From: an uncultured Collinsella sp.
Lineage (GTDB): Bacteria; Actinomycetota; Coriobacteriia; Coriobacteriales; Coriobacteriaceae
Assembly: GCA_958421655.1 (NCBI GenBank)
Contig: CATZMG010000032.1
Coordinates: forward strand, 1 to 23,443
Length of the DNA stretch: 23,443 bases
Reading direction: 5' to 3'
A program made the position numbers and the translations under genes. Below the pieces are notes generated by a model. It searched no databases and was not told the origin of the DNA. It was given only the letters and a program-made list of their open reading frames with translations. Every line of letters begins with the position of its first letter. The stretch's first letter is position 1. Below are positions 14,415 through 20,828 of the stretch, one piece after another.

Positions 14415-15326
14415 ATGTCCCACAACACCCTGCCGACCGTTGCCGAGCTTTCGGGCGAGATGCGCGAGCGCTTGGCTAAGGTCAAGTACGTCTTTACCGA
14501 CCTGGATGCCACGATGCTCGCGCCCGGCTCGTGTGTGCTGCGCGACAACGACGGCAACCCCTCGACCAAACTCGTCGAGGCCGTCGTGGCGCTCGCTCGC
14601 GCTGGTATTCAGGTGGTTCCCACCTCGGGCCGCAACCGTACCATGATCCACGAGGACGCGCGCGTGCTCGGCCTCAACTCCTACATTGGTGAGATGGGCG
14701 GCCTGGTTATGTACGACCTCAAAGCCAACGATTGGGAGTATCTGACCGGTGACATGCCTTACGACCCCGCCTGCGGCCTTACTCCGCACCAGGTAATCGA
14801 GCAGACCGGCGTGTGCGAGAAGATCCTCGCCCGCTGGCCGCACAAGATCGAGTACCACAACGACATGTCTACCGGCTACAAGTACCGTGAGGTCACCGTC
14901 GGCATGCGCGGCGATGTGCCCGACGATGAGGTTCAGGCCATCCTTGACGAGGCCGGCTGCGGTCTGATCTGGGCTTGCAACGGCCATCTGACTCACCTGT
15001 CCAAGCCGACGACGCTCGAGCTTAATCGCGTCGAGGACGGCCGCGCCTTCAACATCAATCCGGCGGGTCTCAACAAGGGCGTTGCCATTGCGCGCTTCTG
15101 CGAGCACCTGGGGATCGAGCGCGAGGAGACGCTCGCGCTCGGCGATTCCGAGTCCGACTTCTACATGGCCGATCACGTGGGCACGTTCTGCCTGGTCGAG
15201 AATGGCCTGACGAGCGCCGGCGCGCCCGAGTTCCTGGCTGCTTGCGAGAACGCTTTCGTTACGCGCGGCAAAATTGTCGACGGTTGGGCGGCGACGGCAG
15301 AGCTGCTGGTCGCGGCGCGTTCGTAG
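14415..15326 (+). CDS. HAD-superfamily (Cof-type, IIB) hydrolase
   Basis: A 303-residue soluble protein, probably a phosphatase of a small phosphorylated metabolite. Motif I is FTDLDATM with Asp29 and Asp31, motif II is the TSGR stretch in VVPTSGRN, and motif IV is GDSESDFYM near residue 240. A cap domain of the IIB type sits between II and the C-terminal motif, containing GEMGGLVMYD. The common DLDGT has Ala in place of Gly. I chose ATG 14415, with CGGAG five bases upstream, over ATG 14373, which has no ribosome binding site. It sits between two peptidoglycan genes, murE and murI, but nothing in the sequence ties it to cell wall chemistry. Confidence 0.8.
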   Translation: MSHNTLPTVAELSGEMRERLAKVKYVFTDLDATMLAPGSCVLRDNDGNPSTKLVEAVVALARAGIQVVPTSGRNRTMIHEDARVLGLNSYIGEMGGLVMYDLKANDWEYLTGDMPYDPACGLTPHQVIEQTGVCEKILARWPHKIEYHNDMSTGYKYREVTVGMRGDVPDDEVQAILDEAGCGLIWACNGHLTHLSKPTTLELNRVEDGRAFNINPAGLNKGVAIARFCEHLGIEREETLALGDSESDFYMADHVGTFCLVENGLTSAGAPEFLAACENAFVTRGKIVDGWAATAELLVAARS

Positions 15327-15377
15327 CGCGGCGTCGCTGCACTTGGACATGTCTTTTCGAGAGAGACTGGTGAGGTA

Positions 15378-16262
15378 ATGTCCGATATCGAGAATCCGGC
15401 AGGCGACACGCGCCCGATTGGCGTGTTCGATTCTGGTTTGGGCGGTCTGACGGTTGCGCGCGCGATTGCGACGGCGCTGCCGCACGAGTCCGTCTACTAC
15501 TTTGGCGACACCAAGCGCTGTCCCTACGGCACGCGCACCGAGGATGAGGTGCGCTCGTTTGCGTTGCAGGCGGGTCGTTGGCTTTCGAAGCACGACGTCA
15601 AGATTATGGTCATCGCCTGCAACACGGCGACCGCTGCGGCCTTGCGTCTGGCCCAGCAGGTGCTCGACGTTCCCGTGATCGGCGTGATTGCGCCGGGTGC
15701 CCGTGCGGCAATCAACAGCACGCGTACGCGTCGCGTGGGCGTGCTCGCCACCAACCTCACCATTCGCTCGGGCGCCTACACGCGCGCCATTCAAGATCTA
15801 GATGCCGGCGTCGATGTATACGGCTGTCCTGCCTCGAGCTTTGTCGAGGTTGTCGAACACGAGCTCGCCTCGGGTGCACATCTGCAGGAACAGTGGCTTG
15901 AGAACGAGGACGTCTTCGATACGCCTGCCGTGCGTGCGCTGGTGGGTGCCACGGTTGAGCCGCTGCGCGACCACGGTATCGATACCGTGGTGCTCGGCTG
16001 TACGCATTTTCCGCTGTTGGTGGGACCTATCCGCCATGCGCTGGGGCCTGGGGTGCGCGTCGTGAGTTCCGCCGAGGAGACCACGCGCGAGCTGACCGAT
16101 ATCCTCACGCGCCGCGAGCAGCTGGCGGGCGACGCCGCCGAGCCGCAGCATCGTTTTGCCACGACGGCCGATAACATTGCCGAGTTTGCGGTGGCGGGCA
16201 GCTTTATCTTTGGTCAGCCGCTCAAGAGCATTGAGCATATCGATATCGATGAGCTGAAATAG
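15378..16262 (+). CDS. murI: Glutamate racemase MurI
   Basis: A 294-residue cytoplasmic cofactor-independent racemase supplying D-glutamate for the second position of the peptidoglycan stem. The N-terminal GVFDSGLGGLTV (15-26) holds the conserved Asp/Ser pair; the two catalytic cysteines are Cys81 in ACNTATA and Cys208 in GCTHFPLL. Length is slightly above the usual 265-285 because of a short N-terminal extension and C-terminal tail. GGTGAGG precedes ATG 15378. It lies two genes after murE, forming a small cell-wall cluster with the HAD gene between. Confidence 0.95.
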   Translation: MSDIENPAGDTRPIGVFDSGLGGLTVARAIATALPHESVYYFGDTKRCPYGTRTEDEVRSFALQAGRWLSKHDVKIMVIACNTATAAALRLAQQVLDVPVIGVIAPGARAAINSTRTRRVGVLATNLTIRSGAYTRAIQDLDAGVDVYGCPASSFVEVVEHELASGAHLQEQWLENEDVFDTPAVRALVGATVEPLRDHGIDTVVLGCTHFPLLVGPIRHALGPGVRVVSSAEETTRELTDILTRREQLAGDAAEPQHRFATTADNIAEFAVAGSFIFGQPLKSIEHIDIDELK

Positions 16263-16316
16263 ATGTAAGGCAGCCGCCAAAGCCTTCGCCACATCATTTG
16301 CCGAAAGGATATTTCT

Positions 16317-17042
16317 ATGGAGTACATGCAGGTCAACCGCGCCAACGGCCGCGCCGCCAACGAGTTGCGCCCCGTTAAGCTCACCCGTGGCGTCATGAAG
16401 CACGCGCACGGCTCGTGTTTGGCCGAGTTCGGCGACACGCACGTGCTGTGCGCCGCCACTATCGAGGAGGGCGTGCCGGGCTGGCGAAAGGGAGCTAAGG
16501 CCGGTTGGGTGACCGCGGAATACGCCATGCTGCCGGCGTCGACCGGCAAGCGCTGCAAGCGCGAGCACGCCAACCGCAAGGGTCGCTCCATGGAGATCGA
16601 GCGCCTCATTGGCCGCAGCCTGCGTACCGTCGTCAACATGAAGGCGCTCGGCGAGTACACCGTCACCGTTGACTGCGATGTGATTCAGGCCGATGGCGGC
16701 ACGCGTACAGCGAGCATCACCGGCGCCTGGGTGGCGCTGCACGACGCCCTCGCCATGTGGGTCGAGGCGGGCAAGATCGAGCGCATCCCGCTTATCGGCC
16801 AGGTGGCTGCCATCTCCATGGGCGTTGTCGACGGCAATACGCTGCTCGACCTCGATTATTCCGAGGACAGCCATGCCGAGGTCGACATGAACCTCGTCGC
16901 CACCGACACTGGTGAGATGATCGAGCTCCAGGGCACTGGCGAGCAGGCGCCCTTCGACCGCAAACGCCTCAACGCCCTGCTCGACCTGGGCGACAAGGGT
17001 ATCGCCGAGCTCATCGAGCTCCAGCGCCAAGCCCTCGCCTAA
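16317..17042 (+). CDS. rph: Ribonuclease PH
   Basis: This 241-residue phosphorolytic exoribonuclease trims the 3' ends of tRNA precursors. Family features are LRPVKLTRGV with the N-terminal strand, GDTHVLCAATIEEGVP, the RGRS-type stretch KGRSMEIERLIGRSLR (89-104) and DADGGTRTA-like QADGGTRTASITGA with the phosphate-binding GTR. The enzyme is hexameric in characterised relatives. AAAGGA lies upstream of ATG 16317. Its stop codon overlaps the first base pairs of the terminator at 17041. It is followed by rdgB and dtd, a common actinobacterial order. Confidence 0.96.
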   Translation: MEYMQVNRANGRAANELRPVKLTRGVMKHAHGSCLAEFGDTHVLCAATIEEGVPGWRKGAKAGWVTAEYAMLPASTGKRCKREHANRKGRSMEIERLIGRSLRTVVNMKALGEYTVTVDCDVIQADGGTRTASITGAWVALHDALAMWVEAGKIERIPLIGQVAAISMGVVDGNTLLDLDYSEDSHAEVDMNLVATDTGEMIELQGTGEQAPFDRKRLNALLDLGDKGIAELIELQRQALA

Positions 17043-17081
17043 CCTACCAAAAAGGGACAGGTTTATTTTGGTAGGTTTTAT
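17041..17081 (+). terminator. Terminator beginning within the rph stop codon
   Basis: AACCTACCAAAA (17041-17052) pairs perfectly with TTTTGGTAGGTT (17066-17077), followed by TTAT. The first two stem bases are the last two bases of the rph TAA codon. The 13-base loop holds GGGACAGG. Confidence 0.75.
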
Positions 17082-17187
17082 CTGGGAAAACGTCGAAGTA
17101 TAAGACTGCCGTTGATTGAGAGGGGAGAGAGGCCGAGGTCCTCGTCGTCCTCAACACGGCATTGCTATAGAGACAAGGAGGCCAGCT

Positions 17188-17829
17188 ATGGCACTTGAGA
17201 AGATTGACATCGACACCCTCGACCCGGCGGCGACCATCGTCGTGGCAACCGGCAACGCCCATAAGCTCACCGAGATCGAGGCCATTTTGGGCAAGGTCAT
17301 GCCCGAGGTACGCTTTGTGGCGCTCGGTCAGCTGGGCGATTTTGAGGACCCCGAGGAAAACGGCACGACGTTTTTGGAGAACGCCATCATCAAGGCGCAG
17401 GCTGCGGTCGAGGAGACGGGGCTCATGGCCATTGCCGACGATTCGGGCTTGGTCGTTGATGCCCTGGACGGCGAGCCGGGCGTGTATAGCGCGCGCTATG
17501 CGGGCGTGCATGGCGACGATGCCGCCAACAACGCCAAGCTGCTCGTTAACCTGGAAGGCGTGGCCGACGAGGATCGCACCGCGCGCTTTATGAGCGTCGT
17601 TGCACTCATCGACACGGACGGTTTGGTCACCTATGGTGAGGGCGCCTGCGAGGGCGTTATCGCGCACGAGGGCCGCGGCGATCACGGCTTTGGCTATGAC
17701 CCGCTGTTCCTGCCGGTCGACACGCCGGGTAAGACCATGGCCGAGCTGACGGCGGACGAGAAGAACGCCATCAGCCATCGATTCCATGCGCTCGAGCACC
17801 TATCCGCCAAGCTGACGGGCGAGGAGTAG
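17188..17829 (+). CDS. rdgB: XTP/dITP diphosphatase (RdgB/HAM1 family)
   Basis: This 213-residue cytoplasmic enzyme hydrolyses non-canonical purine triphosphates (ITP, dITP, XTP) to monophosphates, keeping them out of nucleic acids. Motifs are ATGNAHKLTEIE (19-30), ENAIIKAQ, IADDSGLVVDALDG with the catalytic acidic pair, and DHGFGYDPLF. ATG 17188 has a full AAGGAGG six bases upstream; a longer frame from 17116 lacks this and reads through spacer sequence. The terminator of rph lies 107 bp upstream, so it probably has its own promoter, though none is convincing. The dtd start follows three bases after its stop. Confidence 0.94.
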   Translation: MALEKIDIDTLDPAATIVVATGNAHKLTEIEAILGKVMPEVRFVALGQLGDFEDPEENGTTFLENAIIKAQAAVEETGLMAIADDSGLVVDALDGEPGVYSARYAGVHGDDAANNAKLLVNLEGVADEDRTARFMSVVALIDTDGLVTYGEGACEGVIAHEGRGDHGFGYDPLFLPVDTPGKTMAELTADEKNAISHRFHALEHLSAKLTGEE

Positions 17830-17832
17830 GCC

Positions 17833-18279
17833 GTGCGCGCGGTGGTGCAGCGCGTGCTCAATGCCGGCGTGACGGTCGACGGCGAGTGCGTGGGCAAAAT
17901 TGGGCGCGGCTATCTGGTGCTGCTGGGTGTGGGCCATGGCGATACGCGTGCCGAGGCCGACAAGCTGTGGGGCAAGCTCCGCGGGCTGCGCATCAACGAG
18001 GACGAGAACGGCAAGACCAACTTGGCACTTGCCGATGTCGACGGCGAGGTACTCGTGGTGTCGCAGTTCACGCTGTTTGCCGACTGCCGCCACGGCCGCC
18101 GTCCGTCGTTTACGGATGCCGGCGCCCCCGATGTCGCCAACGAGCTCTACGAGTACTTCTTGACGCTTGTGCGCGAGGACGTTGAGCATGTGGCGCACGG
18201 TATCTTTGGCGCCGACATGAAAGTCGACTTGGTCAACGACGGCCCATTCACCATCGTCCTCGATACCGACAACCTTTAG
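17833..18279 (+). CDS. dtd: D-aminoacyl-tRNA deacylase Dtd
   Basis: A 148-residue dimeric enzyme that releases D-amino acids (and in known members glycine from tRNA-Ala) from tRNAs. It begins MRAVVQRVLNAGVTVDG, carries the conserved SQFTLFADCRHGRRPSF with the SQxT motif and, near the C-terminus, NDGPFT, the counterpart of the usual NxGPxT motif. The start is GTG 17833; GAGGAG is supplied by the last codons of rdgB, so translation is coupled. Length matches the family exactly. Confidence 0.95.
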   Translation: MRAVVQRVLNAGVTVDGECVGKIGRGYLVLLGVGHGDTRAEADKLWGKLRGLRINEDENGKTNLALADVDGEVLVVSQFTLFADCRHGRRPSFTDAGAPDVANELYEYFLTLVREDVEHVAHGIFGADMKVDLVNDGPFTIVLDTDNL

Positions 18280-18307
18280 GTTACGCGGTTTTACCAAACC
18301 GCGTAAC
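18280..18307. repeat. GTTACG-type palindromic hairpin, copy 1
   Basis: GTTACGCGGTTT (18280-18291), loop TACC, AAACCGCGTAAC (18296-18307): a perfect 12-bp stem starting right after the dtd stop. It lacks a T-run. Two related hairpins follow lysS at 22796 and 22889 with the same outer bases and loop but compensating inner changes. Confidence 0.7.
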
Positions 18308-18365
18308 AACTGGTCATGCGAGATTGTCGTCTGGTACGTATTTGGGACGGGGCTGATTTAGCTAC

Positions 18366-18395
18366 TTGCGTATGGCGGCAGCAGGGTGCTATAGT
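18366..18395 (+). promoter_or_regulatory. Promoter of veg-ispE
   Basis: TTGCGT at 18366-18371 and TATAGT at 18390-18395 are 18 bp apart with an extended -10 TGC at 18387-18389. Start of transcription near 18402 gives a leader of about 60 bases. Confidence 0.6.
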
Positions 18396-18462
18396 ATTAG
18401 AGTTTTGTCTATCTTAGGGGTATTATCCCCTTTTTGAATTGCACCTTCTGGAGGCCCTGTTC

Positions 18463-18759
18463 ATGGAAGAGATGGAAGTCAATCACGTCGACGACATCCA
18501 CGAGAAGCTGACCGATATGGTGGGCGATCGCGTCAAGGTGAAGGCCAACATGGGCCGCACCCGCGTTGTCGAGCGCATGGGCACCATCAAGAGCGTCCAC
18601 CCCGCCGTCTTTATCGTCGAGGTCGACGAGCGTCGCGGTCGCAAGTCGCGTCAGTCCTACCAGTATATCGATGTCCTCACCGGTCAGGTCGAGCTGTTCG
18701 ACCCCGAGAGCGGCGAGCATATCTTTACCCCGCTCGGCAATCAGCTCGAGGAGCATTAA
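18463..18759 (+). CDS. veg: Veg family protein
   Basis: A small 98-residue protein of the Veg (DUF1021) family, whose B. subtilis member promotes biofilm formation. Recognisable are VGDRVKVKANMGRTRVVER, GTIKSVHPAVFIVEVDERRG and YQYIDVLTGQVELF, giving an SH3-like small barrel. I chose ATG 18463, preceded by GGAGG at 18450-18454; an upstream TTG at 18439 would place this Shine-Dalgarno inside the gene. It lies two bases before ispE. The veg-ispE neighbourhood is also seen in Bacillus, with sspF between, so the arrangement is old. Molecular function is not known. Confidence 0.9.
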   Translation: MEEMEVNHVDDIHEKLTDMVGDRVKVKANMGRTRVVERMGTIKSVHPAVFIVEVDERRGRKSRQSYQYIDVLTGQVELFDPESGEHIFTPLGNQLEEH

Positions 18760-18761
18760 CG

Positions 18762-19658
18762 GTGACCGATCGGTCCCTGACTCTTTCCGCGCCGGCAAAG
18801 ATTAACCTCTACCTGGGGGTTCATGCCGAGCGCGATGACCGCGGCTACCACAGGGTCGATTCCCTGATGGCGGCCGTCGGTCTTTCCGATACCGTGACGG
18901 TCACGCCGGCGCAGGCGCTGACCGTCCAGACGGTTCCGGCATCAGATTTTCCCATGCAAAAGAATACGGCGTATCGGGCTGCGGTTGCTATGGCCGAGCA
19001 TTATGGTCGCGAGGCAAACATCTGCGTGACGATTGAGAAGCGCATCCCATTGTGCGCCGGCTTGGGCGGCCCCTCGACGGATGCGGCCGCGGTCATTGTC
19101 GCCTTGGCGGAGCTCTGGGGCATTGATCGCACCGACCCAGCGCTCGACGATATTGCGCGAGGCATTGGTGCTGACGTCCCGTTCTTTTTGCACGCGAGTC
19201 CTGCGTTCTACGTAGGTGGGGGAGACGTGCTGGCAACTGAGTACCCCGCGCTGCCCGCGACGCCCGTCGTGCTGGTCAAGCCGCGCGAGGCAAGTGTTTC
19301 GACAATTGAAGCCTATCGACGTTTTGACGAGGCCTCGGTGCCTGCGGACAAGCCCGGCGCGATAGCTTCTGCCTTGCGTGCTGGTGATGCCGAGACGGCA
19401 TATGCACTCATCCATAACAACCTTGGTGTCATTTCCGCACAGATGGAGTCGCAGATTCAAACGGTTCTCGATTGGCTGCGTAAACAGGACGGAACCGTTG
19501 CTGTAGATGTGTGCGGATCGGGTGCCTGCTCGTTTGCCATTTGCGACACCGCTGCCACGGCCGAAAGGCTTGCCGATGCTGCCCAGCAAAATTGCTGGTG
19601 GGCCTGCGCGACTGAGCTTATTCCCAACACGGTTCAAATCGACGCGCCAAAGAAATAA
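18762..19658 (+). CDS. ispE: 4-diphosphocytidyl-2-C-methyl-D-erythritol kinase IspE
   Basis: A 298-residue GHMP-family kinase of the MEP isoprenoid pathway. The N-terminal SAPAKINLYLGV (9-20) holds the conserved Lys13, and the glycine-rich ATP loop is IPLCAGLGGPSTDAA (95-109), with Pro-Ser-Thr where many relatives have GGSSDAA. DVCGSGACSFAI near the C-terminus is the third GHMP motif. The start is GTG 18762, two bases after the veg stop, with GAGGAG supplied from the end of veg, so the two are probably coupled. Confidence 0.94.
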   Translation: MTDRSLTLSAPAKINLYLGVHAERDDRGYHRVDSLMAAVGLSDTVTVTPAQALTVQTVPASDFPMQKNTAYRAAVAMAEHYGREANICVTIEKRIPLCAGLGGPSTDAAAVIVALAELWGIDRTDPALDDIARGIGADVPFFLHASPAFYVGGGDVLATEYPALPATPVVLVKPREASVSTIEAYRRFDEASVPADKPGAIASALRAGDAETAYALIHNNLGVISAQMESQIQTVLDWLRKQDGTVAVDVCGSGACSFAICDTAATAERLADAAQQNCWWACATELIPNTVQIDAPKK

Positions 19659-19693
19659 AAATTTCTCTAGCACGCGGCGAAAAACTTTGTTAC

Positions 19694-19699
19694 TATAGT
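19694..19699 (+). promoter_or_regulatory. -10 element of tRNA-Pro
   Basis: TATAGT lies nine bases before the tRNA 5' end. No strong -35 is visible at the expected distance (19671-19676 reads CACGCG). Read-through from ispE is an alternative, since no terminator separates them. Confidence 0.35.
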
Positions 19700-19707
19700 C
19701 GAGCTAA

Positions 19708-19784
19708 CGGGTTGTGGCTCAGTTTGGTAGAGCACTGCGTTCGGGACGCAGGGGTCGCTGGTTCAAATCCAGTCAACCCGACCA
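19708..19784 (+). tRNA. tRNA-Pro (anticodon CGG)
   Basis: Full cloverleaf: acceptor CGGGTTG/CAACCCG, D-arm GCTC/GAGC, anticodon stem CTGCG/CGCAG around TTCGGGA giving CGG, T-arm CTGG/CCAG around TTCAAAT, and encoded CCA at 19782-19784. It reads the proline codon CCG, frequent in this GC-rich DNA. Confidence 0.96.
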
Positions 19785-19794
19785 GAGCATGAGG

Positions 19795-19823
19795 AGGGAC
19801 CGCTTCTTGCGGTCCCTTTTTTT
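19795..19823 (+). terminator. Terminator of tRNA-Pro
   Basis: AGGGACCGC (19795-19803) pairs with GCGGTCCCT (19809-19817) over a five-base loop, followed by seven T (19817-19823). It is one of the cleanest intrinsic terminators in the window. Confidence 0.95.
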
Positions 19824-19831
19824 AGCTAGTG

Positions 19832-19860
19832 TTGTGATACCGCGATACCCGCGGTATACT
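19832..19860 (+). promoter_or_regulatory. Promoter of tatA with a palindrome in the spacer
   Basis: TTGTGA (19832-19837) and TATACT (19855-19860) are 17 bp apart. The spacer is filled by an inverted repeat, ATACCGC (19837-19843) and GCGGTAT (19851-19857), centred between the two boxes. Such a placement suits a repressor operator or a spacer-twisting regulator; the factor is unknown. Confidence 0.65.
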
Positions 19861-19896
19861 CATTCGAGCTTGTCTCGCTGTATTGTGGAGGTCTAC

Positions 19897-20172
19897 ATGT
19901 TTGGACTGAGGGCTCCTGAGCTCATCATTATTCTCGTCGTTGTCCTGATTATCTTCGGGCCCAAGAACCTGCCGAAGCTCGGCAAGTCCCTCGGCTCTAC
20001 CGTCAAGAATATCCGTGAGGGTATGGAGGGCGACGATAAGGCCGAGACCAAGCAGGCCGAGGAGGTCGTGGTCGAGCAGTCCGAGGAGGACAAGGAGATC
20101 GCTGAGCTCGAGGCCAAGCTCGCTGCTGCCAAGAAGAAGCAGGCAGAGGACAGCGACGCGGACGCAGAGTAG
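19897..20172 (+). CDS. tatA: Sec-independent protein translocase TatA-type subunit
   Basis: A 91-residue membrane protein of the Tat export pore. One N-terminal transmembrane helix (about residues 8-20, LIIILVVVLIIFG) is followed by the FGP hinge, PKNLPKLGKSLGSTVKN amphipathic helix and a charged Lys/Glu-rich tail. FGPKNLPKLGKSLG is the TatA/E signature. GTGGAGG precedes ATG 19897; a longer frame open from 19714 begins inside tRNA-Pro and is not the gene. TatC is not in the window. It stands alone between terminators. Confidence 0.92.
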   Translation: MFGLRAPELIIILVVVLIIFGPKNLPKLGKSLGSTVKNIREGMEGDDKAETKQAEEVVVEQSEEDKEIAELEAKLAAAKKKQAEDSDADAE

Positions 20173-20197
20173 TCCCATCCCTTTGGGGTGAGCACCT

Positions 20198-20230
20198 GAC
20201 CGGCTTGCCCGCAGGCTAGCCGGTCTTTTT
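20198..20230 (+). terminator. Terminator of tatA
   Basis: GACCGGCT (20198-20205) pairs with AGCCGGTC (20218-20225); GCC/GGC extends the stem inward. A run of five T follows at 20226-20230. Confidence 0.9.
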
Positions 20231-20278
20231 CGTTTTGTTGACAGTTGATTGTTTGATCAGAGTTGGGGAGATATCCGT

Positions 20279-20749
20279 ATGGACGCAAGCCAGATCGTAC
20301 TGACCGCTGAGGGCCGCCAGAAGCTCGTCGAGGAGCTCGCTTGGCGTGAGGGCGATTACGCCAAGGAGATCGTCGAGGACATCAAGGAAGCCCGCGCGTT
20401 CGGCGACCTTTCGGAGAACTCCGAGTACGACGCCGCTAAGGACAAGCAGGCCCAGAACGCCGCTCGTATTGCCGAGATCCAGGCCATCCTCGCCAACGCT
20501 CAGGTTGCTGCCACCACGGGCGACCTGACCGTCTCCATCGGTTCCACCGTTTCGCTGATTGATCCCAACGGCGAGGTCATGGAAGTCACGCTCGTCGGTA
20601 CCACCGAGACCAACTCGCTCGAGCACAAGATTTCCAACGAGTCTCCGGTCGGTCACGCCATCATTGGTCACGGCGAGGGCGACTCCGTCGAGGTCGTTAC
20701 GCCTTCCGGCAAGACTCGCGTCTACACCATCGCCAAGATCGCACGCTAG
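20279..20749 (+). CDS. greA: Transcription elongation factor GreA
   Basis: This 156-residue factor rescues arrested RNA polymerase by stimulating cleavage of backtracked RNA. The N-terminal coiled coil (about 1-75) carries the tip motif GDLSENSEYDAAK, with the acidic residues that coordinate the catalytic Mg. The C-terminal FKBP-like domain includes GSTVSLID and SPVGHAIIGHGEGDSVEV. GGGGAG lies about eight bases before ATG 20279. A perfect TTGACA at 20238 has no matching -10. greA next to lysS is a common arrangement, but here a terminator separates them. Confidence 0.95.
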   Translation: MDASQIVLTAEGRQKLVEELAWREGDYAKEIVEDIKEARAFGDLSENSEYDAAKDKQAQNAARIAEIQAILANAQVAATTGDLTVSIGSTVSLIDPNGEVMEVTLVGTTETNSLEHKISNESPVGHAIIGHGEGDSVEVVTPSGKTRVYTIAKIAR

Positions 20750-20777
20750 ACCACGGTCCCGCGTAAAGGTATGTTTT

Positions 20778-20810
20778 CGCTCCCTGGGACCGAATCCTGG
20801 GGAGCGTTTT
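20778..20810 (+). terminator. Terminator of greA
   Basis: CGCTCCC (20778-20784) pairs with GGGAGCG (20800-20806), followed by TTTTAGTTT. It ends only 18 bases before the lysS start, so lysS relies on read-through or an unseen promoter. Confidence 0.8.
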
Positions 20811-20828
20811 AGTTTGAGGAGCTAACTT

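Noticed and set aside
17116..17187. Longer rdgB start
   Set aside because: The extension is Arg-rich spacer sequence, and a perfect AAGGAGG precedes ATG 17188.
19714..19896. Longer N-terminus for TatA
   Set aside because: The extension starts within tRNA-Pro and crosses its terminator and the tatA promoter. The TatA helix starts properly from ATG 19897.
20238..20243. Perfect TTGACA upstream of greA
   Set aside because: No -10-like hexamer lies 15-19 bp downstream (20261-20266 reads AGTTGG), so I do not call a promoter.
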